Source of the DNA: an uncultured Collinsella sp.
GTDB lineage: Bacteria; Actinomycetota; Coriobacteriia; Coriobacteriales; Coriobacteriaceae
Assembly: GCA_958447445.1 (NCBI GenBank)
Contig: CAUDAE010000095.1
Coordinates: forward strand, 1 to 7,711
Direction of reading: 5' to 3'
DNA: 7,711 nucleotides
Position 1 is the stretch's first letter; each line of letters begins with the position of its first letter. Both the position numbers and the translations under genes were made by a program. Shown piece after piece: positions 1-4,930 of this stretch. The notes beneath the pieces are model-generated. The model searched no databases. It was given only the letters and a program-made list of their open reading frames with translations, and had not been told where the DNA came from.

Positions 1-335
1 CCGCGGCGTATGTGGGCTTTGAGATGCTCGCCCGCCCAGCGATTCGCAAGATGCGCGGCTTTGCCGAGGGTGCGCGTCCCGTGCAGCAGGCGACGCTCAC
101 ACACGGCGTGAACAAGCGACAGCATCGCCGCTTCTTCGATCGCGCCACGGTTTTGCGCGACCCCGAGACCGGTGAGTTGTTGGTGACCGAGGCTAAGACG
201 CAGAATTCGGCGCTGCTTGGAACTATGCAGCGTGCGAACTGCCTGCTGTGCATTGACGAAGGGCCGTGCGAGCTCAAGGCGGGAGATGTCGTGGACGTTG
301 TTCGCGTCGACCTGCCCGAGGGCGCCGTGTTGTAG
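1..335 (+). CDS. moeA: MoeA, molybdopterin molybdotransferase (C-terminal part, 5' end outside window)
   Basis: MoeA inserts molybdate into adenylylated molybdopterin in the cytoplasm, the last step of basic molybdenum cofactor synthesis. About 110 residues are visible, reading in frame from base 3 to a TAG at 333-335. The opening stretch, with the pattern V-G-F-E-M-L-A-R-P-A-I-R-K-M-x-G, matches the conserved MoeA block at the end of the catalytic MoCF-like domain (usually F-E..V-R-P-A-I..M-x-G). The remainder fits MoeA domain IV, a small beta-barrel with the typical R-x-x-F-x-R-A and Q-x-S-A-L-L-G-T-M-x-x-A-N-x-L motifs. The stop codon overlaps the ribosome binding site of the next gene, so the two are very likely in one operon and translationally linked. 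The N-terminal domains cannot be judged from this window. Confidence 0.9.
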   Translation, partial: AAYVGFEMLARPAIRKMRGFAEGARPVQQATLTHGVNKRQHRRFFDRATVLRDPETGELLVTEAKTQNSALLGTMQRANCLLCIDEGPCELKAGDVVDVVRVDLPEGAVL

Positions 336-345
336 GAGGAATGCT

Positions 346-825
346 ATGGAGCTGAAGATATCGATCGTGACGTGCTCGGATACGCGCGATCTTGCCCAGG
401 ACGAGGCCGGAGCCGCACTCGAGGAACTTATCGAGGCGCAGGGCTGGACGGTCGCCTCACACGTGGTCGTGCGCGACGACGCCAGCGAGATCGGTGATGC
501 CATTGTGGAAGCCGCCGATGAGTGTCACGCCAATGTCGTGCTCACCTGCGGCGGCACGGGGCTTTCGATGCGCGATGTAACGCCCGAGGCGACGCGTGCC
601 GTCTGCGACCGCGATGTGCCGGGTATTGCAGAGGCAATCCGTGCGTACTCCATGACCAAGACGCGCCGCGCCATGCTCTCGCGCGCTATTTGCATGCAAC
701 GAGGACATACACTTGTCGTAAACTTTCCCGGTTCTACGAAGGCCGCCCGCGAAAGCTGGGAGGCCATAGCGGACCAGCTGGAGCATGCGGCTCAGATGAC
801 AGCGGGCGGCGGACATACCAACTAA
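346..825 (+). CDS. mogA: MogA/MoaB-family molybdopterin adenylyltransferase
   Basis: This 159-residue protein should activate molybdopterin with ATP to give adenylyl-molybdopterin, the substrate of MoeA, in the cytoplasm. It has the MoCF-domain hallmarks: an N-terminal beta strand ending T-C-S-D-T-R-D (residues 9-15), the signature T-C-G-G-T-G-L-S-M-R-D-V-T-P-E-A (67-82), which carries the conserved Asp, and N-F-P-G-S-T-K (126-132), which corresponds to the N-x-P-G-S-P-K motif. The ATG at 346 is chosen because AGGAGG at 334-339 sits 6 nt upstream; the longer in-frame extension from 217 lies inside moeA and has no such site. The length is closer to MoaB-type (about 170 residues) than to E. coli MogA (195), so the MogA versus MoaB label is uncertain although the activity is probably the same. 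It is the last gene of its operon and a terminator follows within 15 nt. Confidence 0.9.
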   Translation: MELKISIVTCSDTRDLAQDEAGAALEELIEAQGWTVASHVVVRDDASEIGDAIVEAADECHANVVLTCGGTGLSMRDVTPEATRAVCDRDVPGIAEAIRAYSMTKTRRAMLSRAICMQRGHTLVVNFPGSTKAARESWEAIADQLEHAAQMTAGGGHTN

Positions 826-839
826 GCGGTTTACCTGCG

Positions 840-876
840 GCGGGGCGACCTTATCGGTCGCTCCGCTTTTGTTTTT
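840..876 (+). terminator. Intrinsic terminator after mogA
   Basis: An 11-bp stem pairs 840-850 with 856-866, with one G-U pair and a 5-nt loop. TTTTGTTTTT follows directly at 867-876. It begins 15 nt after the mogA stop and separates the cofactor-synthesis operon from the importer operon downstream. Confidence 0.9.
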
Positions 877-906
877 CGCCGAAGCGACACCGAGGTGCAC
901 GGTAAC

Positions 907-935
907 TTGAAACTATATTCTCTGGAGAGAATAAT
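907..935 (+). promoter_or_regulatory. Candidate modABC promoter with a palindromic operator in its spacer
   Basis: TTGAAA (907-912) and AATAAT (930-935) are separated by exactly 17 nt, and each differs from the sigma-70-type consensus at one position. The spacer contains TATTCTCT-GG-AGAGAATA (916-933), a perfect 8+8 bp inverted repeat that runs into the -10 box. A dimeric repressor bound there would block polymerase. The repeat does not match the E. coli ModE box as I know it. The regulator is not identified, and a molybdate-responsive one is only an inference from the genes controlled. Confidence 0.6.
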
Positions 936-962
936 TTCTCATAATCATTATTCGCGCAGAAG

Positions 963-982
963 TATAATCTGATTGCAGATTA
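963..982 (+). promoter_or_regulatory. Perfect TATAAT box overlapping a second inverted repeat
   Basis: TATAAT at 963-968 is a consensus -10 element but has no convincing -35 at 16-18 nt upstream. It overlaps TAATCTG-attg-CAGATTA (965-982), a perfect 7-bp inverted repeat with a 4-nt spacer that would cover the -10 and the start site near 975. It may be a second, activator-dependent or repressed modA promoter. Downstream, GCCCG (985-989) can pair with CGGGC (1002-1006), forming a weak hairpin before the modA ribosome binding site. Confidence 0.45.
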
Positions 983-1028
983 AAGCCCGCGGTGGGGTAC
1001 CCGGGCACAAGATCCGAAAGGGTTGAAT

Positions 1029-1901
1029 ATGTTCGATATGGTTTCACGCCGCGGTTTTGTCTCGCTTTCTGCTGCCGCTGCCGCCGGCCTTGGCCTTGCC
1101 GGCTGCTCGGGCAACAAGACGTCCGAGCCGGCCGGATCCGATGCCGGTTCTGCTAAGGCATCTTCCAAGAAGGCTGTCGAGCTGCAGGTCTTTGCCGCCA
1201 ACTCGCTCGAGAAGGCCCTTCCCGAGGTCCAGGAGCTCTACACCGACCAGACCGGCACCACCTTTGCCGACACGCAGTTTAAGGCGTCCGGTGACCTTGT
1301 CGAGCAGATGCGCGCCGGTGCCGCCGTCGACGTGCTCATCACTGCTTCCAAGGGTACCATGGACGACGCCGAGGCCGCCGAGCTCGTTGACGCCGACACA
1401 CGTGAGGACATGTTCGTCAACGACCTTGTGATCATTCGCGCCGAGGGCTCCGACACCAAGGTCGAGGCCATCGCCGACGTCGCGAACCTGGACGGCAAGA
1501 TCGCCATCGGCGATGCCAAGACCGTTCCGGCCGGCAAGTACGCCAACCAGGCGCTGGCTTCTGTGGGCCTTTATACCGGCACCGAGGGCGACGACGGCGA
1601 GTATGCGCCCGAGATCGCCGACAAGGTCGCACTGGCCGACAAAGTTGGTACCGCCGCCGCCTATGTGTCCACAGGCGACTGCGTGGCCGGTTTTGTCTAC
1701 AGCTCTGACATCTACCGCTACGACGGCATCGAGGAGGCCTTTGTGTGTCCCGAGGATTCGCACAAGCCCATCGTGTATCCGGGTGCCGTTGCCGAGAGCT
1801 CCGAGCACGCCGACGAAGCCAAGGCGTTCATCGACTTCTGTCTGACCAACAAGAAGGCTCAGAAGATTTGGGCTAAGTACGGCTTTGAGCTTTCCGCGTA
1901 G
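1029..1901 (+). CDS. modA: ModA, molybdate-binding lipoprotein of the Mod ABC importer
   Basis: This 290-residue protein binds molybdate outside the membrane and delivers it to ModB. The N-terminus has a twin-arginine motif S-R-R-G-F-V (residues 6-11), an Ala-rich hydrophobic stretch and the lipobox L-A-G-C (23-26). It is therefore predicted to be Tat-exported and lipid-anchored at C26. The mature part shows ModA-type features: F-A-A-N-S (55-59) and F-K-A-S-G (84-88), which supply anion-binding Ser positions, then A-V-D-V-L-I-T-A-S and G-D-x-K-T-V-P-A-G-K-Y-A (161-172), and near the C-terminus D-C-V-A-G-F-V-Y-S-S-D. The ATG at 1029 is preferred because AAAGGG (1017-1022) lies 6 nt upstream; the TTG at 1023 has no room for a ribosome binding site. 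An ATG at 1038 is possible and would keep the Tat motif. Tungstate or another oxyanion cannot be excluded as a ligand. Confidence 0.92.
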   Translation: MFDMVSRRGFVSLSAAAAAGLGLAGCSGNKTSEPAGSDAGSAKASSKKAVELQVFAANSLEKALPEVQELYTDQTGTTFADTQFKASGDLVEQMRAGAAVDVLITASKGTMDDAEAAELVDADTREDMFVNDLVIIRAEGSDTKVEAIADVANLDGKIAIGDAKTVPAGKYANQALASVGLYTGTEGDDGEYAPEIADKVALADKVGTAAAYVSTGDCVAGFVYSSDIYRYDGIEEAFVCPEDSHKPIVYPGAVAESSEHADEAKAFIDFCLTNKKAQKIWAKYGFELSA

Positions 1902-1969
1902 TGCGGCTTGGCGCGATAATTCCATCGTTTTGTGTTTCACTCCGTCCTTGTATTCACTTGGAGCTTTTC

Positions 1970-3412
1970 GTGCTTAATAGATTCCGCATGCTTGTCGCCT
2001 GTGCTTTGATCTTCGCGCTTTGCTGGGTGCCGGGATTTGCGTTTGCTGGAGACGCTGAGGACGGGGCCCAGGTTGCTGCGACCGCCCATGGGCTTTCCTA
2101 TGGGATCGAGGGTTTTGAGCGGTTGGCCAAGGGGACCGCTCGTGCCATGGCGGGCCAGCCTGAGGGCTACCGGTTTCCCGTTGACGAGGACGTGGACCTT
2201 GTAGTGGCGCCTGCCGCCGATCGCGTTGTGGTGTGGATATCGCCCAAGGCGGTCGAGAAGTATGGATTGGATCCGCAGGACAACGAATGCGTATCAGGTC
2301 TCAAGGCCCTCGTCTGTAAGCTCGACAGTGCAAACTGCATGGGAGGTGCGCAGCTAGGGGACGTGGATCTTCCTTGGTATGTCACGGCGGAAACAACGTT
2401 GGATGTCGGCGGGTATACCTATGGCTTTGACGAGCGCGGTGCGGATGGGGACCGCTATGTAGTGATTGCATCAGCCTCGGGTGATGCCAAGGGCGGCGCG
2501 CGTTGGCTTGATAGCGCTCAAATGGTAGAAGCATCGTCTGTCGTGTTGCGGGATGAGCAGGGGCCCTTGACCTCTCTGGCCTCCTTTTTGGGCGACATCG
2601 ACTATCGCCCGTTTTGGGTGTCCATAAAAACGAGCGGCCTTGCCCTGCTGATCTCCTTTGCGCTGGGCCTGTTCGCCGCGTGGAAGACTATGGGTACCTC
2701 GAGTCGCATCAAGGGCCTGCTCGACTCGGTTTTTACCATCCCTATGGTGCTGCCGCCCACGGTCTGCGGCTTTTTGCTGCTTATGCTGTTTGGTCGCTCG
2801 ACCAGTATTGGCCAGTGGCTGATCGCGCACGGCGTCTCGATTGTCTTTACGTGGCCGGCGGCGGTGATCTCTGCCGTGGTGGTGTCGTTTCCCCTGGTCT
2901 ACCGTACGGCGCTCGGTGCCTTCGAGAGTCTCGACACGCAGATGCTCGATGCGGCACGCACGCTGGGCTGGTCCGAGCGTCGCATCTTTACCAAGCTCAT
3001 GATGCCGCTTGGCTGGCCTTCGATTGCCGCCGGCACGGTGCTCGCCTTTGCCCGCGCGATGGGCGAGTTTGGCTGTACCCTGTTCTTTGCGGGCAACTAC
3101 GCCGGTATTACGCAGACCATCCCCATCGCCATCTACTTTGAGTGGATGGGCGGCAATACGTCGGTGGCGCTCTTTTGGGTCGTCGTCGTGATCGTGTTTA
3201 GTTTCCTAGTCATCCTGTTCATCAACATGTACACCGCTCATTCGCAAAAGTATCGCGAGCGGAGCCTTTCCCGTGTGGAGCGCAAACAGGTCAAAGATCT
3301 CGCCGGACAGGGCGATTCGCTCGACCCAGCGGGCGGCGATGCCTTGCGTATCGATCGCGAGGCGCTGGCTGAGCTCATGCGCGATGATGTAGCGCCGCAG
3401 GGAGGTCGATAG
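1970..3412 (+). CDS. modB: ModB molybdate permease with an N-terminal extracytoplasmic domain
   Basis: ModB forms the membrane channel of the molybdate importer. The permease core starts near residue 216 and shows about five membrane segments. The EAA-type coupling loop D-A-A-R-T-L-G-W-S-E-R-R-I-F is at 327-340, followed by M-M-P-L-G-W-P-S-I, the contact to ModC. The unusual part lies upstream. Residues 7-26 form a signal peptide or first membrane helix ending A-F-A before G-D. About 180 hydrophilic residues follow (roughly 29-210) with three Cys at 107, 116 and 123 and no family I recognise. A charged tail of about 62 residues follows the last helix (419-480). Common ModB proteins have roughly 220-270 residues, while this one has 480. 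The GTG at 1970 is preferred because GGAG (1960-1963) lies 6 nt upstream and the product then begins with a clean signal sequence. A GTG at 1901 overlapping the modA stop is possible but would put an unlikely 23-residue lead before the signal. The 68-nt gap after modA holds no clear hairpin. The stop is 3 nt from modC. Confidence 0.88.
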   Translation: MLNRFRMLVACALIFALCWVPGFAFAGDAEDGAQVAATAHGLSYGIEGFERLAKGTARAMAGQPEGYRFPVDEDVDLVVAPAADRVVVWISPKAVEKYGLDPQDNECVSGLKALVCKLDSANCMGGAQLGDVDLPWYVTAETTLDVGGYTYGFDERGADGDRYVVIASASGDAKGGARWLDSAQMVEASSVVLRDEQGPLTSLASFLGDIDYRPFWVSIKTSGLALLISFALGLFAAWKTMGTSSRIKGLLDSVFTIPMVLPPTVCGFLLLMLFGRSTSIGQWLIAHGVSIVFTWPAAVISAVVVSFPLVYRTALGAFESLDTQMLDAARTLGWSERRIFTKLMMPLGWPSIAAGTVLAFARAMGEFGCTLFFAGNYAGITQTIPIAIYFEWMGGNTSVALFWVVVVIVFSFLVILFINMYTAHSQKYRERSLSRVERKQVKDLAGQGDSLDPAGGDALRIDREALAELMRDDVAPQGGR

Positions 3413-3415
3413 GTC

Positions 3416-4486
3416 ATGTCACTCGTTCTGGATATCAAAAAGCGCTATCCCGGGTTTATGCTCGACATGCAGCTTGAGGCCGGCGAGGAGCGCGTGGCGC
3501 TGCTGGGCGCCTCGGGTTGCGGCAAGAGCTGTACACTGCGCTGCATTGCCGGAGTGGAGACGCCCGACGAGGGCAAGATCGTTGTCAACGGCGTGACCTT
3601 TTTTGACTCGGCGGCGGGCATCAACCTGTCGCCCCAGGAGCGAAAATGCGCCCTGCTGTTCCAAAACTATCAGCTGTTTCCCAACATGACGGTGGCCGAT
3701 AACGTATGTGCCGGCGTAAAGGACGCGGGCGACGCCGCGGCGCGCAAAAAGCTTGCCGAGCGCTATCTGGGCATTTTCGGTCTGGCCGATTTTGCCGACC
3801 GCTACCCCGCGCGACTCTCGGGCGGGCAGCAGCAACGTGTGGCGCTTGCGCGCATGGTGGCGGCGCATCCGGGCATCTTTATGTTCGACGAGCCCATGAG
3901 CGCGCTCGATTCCTATCTTAAGAGCGCGCTCGAGCAGAACATGCTCGACCTGTTCGATGTGTGCAACCGCACCGTCCTCTACGTGAGCCACGATATCGAC
4001 GAAGCGTGCCGCCTGTGCCAGCGTGTCTGCGTGATGCACGACGGGCATGTTGAGGAGATCGGCTCCGTCGAGGACGTGGTCCGCCGTCCGCAGACGCTGG
4101 CGGCACTGCGCCTGACGGGCTGCAAGAACACAAGCCGGGCGCGCAAGATTGGGCCTCAGGAAGTTGAAGCCCTTGATTGGGGTATGACCTTTAACGTAGG
4201 TCGCGAGGTTCCCGATGACGTTGCGTACCTGGGTATTCGTGCGAGCTACTTCCATGTTGACAATCGCGCGGAGCGCGGTCGCAACAGCTACGATTTGCAC
4301 GTAGCCCGTGTGAGCGATTCGCGCTTTGAGCGGCTGGTGCTGCTGGACGTGCCGCGTGCTGATGCGCCCACGCGTCTGCAGTGGAAGGTGAATAAGGTGA
4401 GTGTACCCGTGGAAGAGCTGCCGCAGGCGGGTGAGACTCTGCGCATGCATTTTGATGCAAGCAGGATTCATCTCGTTTGCCGATAA
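3416..4486 (+). CDS. modC: ModC, ATP-binding subunit of the molybdate ABC importer
   Basis: This 356-residue cytoplasmic ATPase powers ModB. All nucleotide-binding elements are intact: Walker A G-A-S-G-C-G-K-S (31-38), Q-loop Gln83 in F-Q-N-Y-Q-L-F-P, signature L-S-G-G-Q-Q-Q-R (134-141), Walker B I-F-M-F-D-E-P (154-160), D-loop S-A-L-D (162-165) and switch His192 in V-S-H-D. The C-terminal part from about 235 (starting G-C-K-N) is a regulatory region of the kind found in ModC/CysA-type ATPases, where a TOBE/Mop-like fold can sense molybdate; I see the position and length rather than a certain Mop motif. The ATG at 3416 has GGGAGG at 3400-3405, a rather long 10-nt spacing, and starts 3 nt after the modB stop, which fits translational coupling. 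Its EAA-loop partner is the ModB encoded directly upstream. Confidence 0.93.
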   Translation: MSLVLDIKKRYPGFMLDMQLEAGEERVALLGASGCGKSCTLRCIAGVETPDEGKIVVNGVTFFDSAAGINLSPQERKCALLFQNYQLFPNMTVADNVCAGVKDAGDAAARKKLAERYLGIFGLADFADRYPARLSGGQQQRVALARMVAAHPGIFMFDEPMSALDSYLKSALEQNMLDLFDVCNRTVLYVSHDIDEACRLCQRVCVMHDGHVEEIGSVEDVVRRPQTLAALRLTGCKNTSRARKIGPQEVEALDWGMTFNVGREVPDDVAYLGIRASYFHVDNRAERGRNSYDLHVARVSDSRFERLVLLDVPRADAPTRLQWKVNKVSVPVEELPQAGETLRMHFDASRIHLVCR

Positions 4487-4498
4487 TGCGGGGGCGAT

Positions 4499-4533
4499 GC
4501 GGTCGAGGAGGTAGTCCTCGACCGCTTTGTTTT
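4499..4533 (+). terminator. Intrinsic terminator after modC
   Basis: An 11-bp stem without mismatch pairs 4499-4509 with 4515-4525 around a 5-nt loop, followed by TTTGTTTT (4526-4533). It starts 12 nt after the modC stop and ends the importer operon. Confidence 0.92.
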
Positions 4534-4569
4534 CACTTCGCCGTTCGCCGATTTCTACATGACTAAACC

Positions 4570-4598
4570 TTATCAGTCTGATAATTAATTATCAGATA
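4570..4598. promoter_or_regulatory. Nested double palindrome, candidate operator
   Basis: TTATCAG-T-CTGATAA (4570-4584) is a perfect 7+7 inverted repeat. It shares its right arm with the perfect 18-bp palindrome CTGATAATTAATTATCAG (4578-4595), so three TATCAG half-sites lie in 26 bp, in alternating orientation. The site is AT-rich within a GC-rich region and contains GATAAT (4580-4585), which could serve as a -10 element. It lies after the modC terminator and about 80 bp before the candidate promoter of the reductase gene. Binding by two adjacent dimers is the simplest reading; the protein is unknown. Confidence 0.45.
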
Positions 4599-4663
4599 GT
4601 GAGATGCTCGCATCCCGACGCTGTCGTACGCATGTCGGCGGTGTTCGTCTGGACGACAACCGT

Positions 4664-4672
4664 TGATATAGT
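4664..4672 (+). promoter_or_regulatory. Candidate extended -10 promoter for the reductase gene
   Basis: TGA-TATAGT gives an extended -10 element (TGn plus five of six matches). The -35 region is poor, as is common when an extended -10 is used. An imperfect palindrome with core TCGTC-tg-GACGA (4641-4660 overall) covers that -35 region. Transcription would start near 4679, leaving a leader of about 250 nt before the coding region at 4931. A start further upstream, at the 4570-4598 palindromes, is an alternative. Confidence 0.35.
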
Positions 4673-4702
4673 TACCTTCGACGAGAAAAGGAGGGCGCGC
4701 TG

Positions 4703-4771
4703 ATGCCGCAGAAGACATATTCGCGTCGCGTTGCGGCGCGCGCCCTGTATATGGCTCGGAGCCGCATATGA
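4703..4771 (+). CDS. Possible 22-residue leader peptide
   Basis: An ATG at 4703 lies 7 nt after AAAAGGAGGG (4686-4695), one of the best ribosome binding sites in the window. The reading frame is only 22 codons and ends at TGA 4769-4771. The peptide is strongly basic (one Lys and five Arg), begins M-P-Q-K-T-Y-S-R-R and resembles no family I know. Its final codons form the 5' arm of the stem 4755-4764/4785-4794, so a ribosome finishing the ORF would melt that stem. This suggests a leader ORF controlling the reductase gene rather than a functional protein. The evidence is the ribosome binding site and the position only; a chance ORF is possible. Confidence 0.35.
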   Translation: MPQKTYSRRVAARALYMARSRI

Positions 4772-4794
4772 GCAGGTATGTTTACGGCTCCGGG
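4755..4794 (+). promoter_or_regulatory. Leader stem-loop overlapping the mini-ORF stop
   Basis: Bases 4755-4764 pair with 4785-4794 over 10 bp (one G-U) around a 20-nt loop, and the loop itself offers CATA/TATG as a 4-bp extension. The mini-ORF stop codon lies in the loop. No U-tract follows, so it is not an intrinsic terminator. It is a plausible first element of a translation-responsive leader. Confidence 0.4.
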
Positions 4795-4831
4795 AGAGAC
4801 GACGCACAACTAAATAATCAGCTGCAAAGCA

Positions 4832-4927
4832 GGTTCCCCAAAATTCCGGGTTTAGGCACGGCTGGGTTTTCGCCGCCCACCGTGCAGCAATACCGTAGTT
4901 ATCCGTATTTGGTTCGAGAGGGGAACC
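4832..4927 (+). promoter_or_regulatory. Leader RNA with two exclusive pairings of the reductase ribosome binding site
   Basis: GGTTCCCC (4832-4839) is perfectly complementary to GGGGAACC (4920-4927), which contains part of the ribosome binding site of the gene starting at 4931. A second copy, GGTTC (4911-4915), can instead pair with GAACC (4923-4927), leaving GAGAGGG in the loop. The two structures exclude each other, one hiding and one presenting the site. Between them sits a hairpin with GCACGG (4856-4861) pairing CCGTGC (4880-4885) and TGGG/CCCA inside it. GCTGCA (4821-4826) can also pair with TGCAGC (4883-4888), which would make a pseudoknot. I recognise no known riboswitch consensus; a ligand, temperature or leader-peptide input are all possible. 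Confidence 0.4.
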
Positions 4928-4930
4928 GTC

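Noticed and set aside
217..345. N-terminal extension of MogA in the same frame back to 217
   Set aside because: It lies inside moeA, and the AGGAGG at 334-339 clearly places the start at 346.
916..933. Molybdate ModE box of the E. coli type
   Set aside because: The repeat has none of the TATATA-type half-sites of the E. coli consensus.
1044..1940. 298-codon open frame on the minus strand opposite modA
   Set aside because: Low-complexity Gly/Leu/Val product and full overlap with a well-supported modA.
3419..4471. 350-codon open frame on the minus strand opposite modC
   Set aside because: Shadow frame produced by GC-rich codon structure; modC motifs on the + strand are complete.
4780..4930. 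Known riboswitch classes (T-box, cobalamin) in the reductase leader
   Set aside because: I found neither the T-box antiterminator core nor the cobalamin GCCACTG box. The leader is reported only as an unassigned structure.
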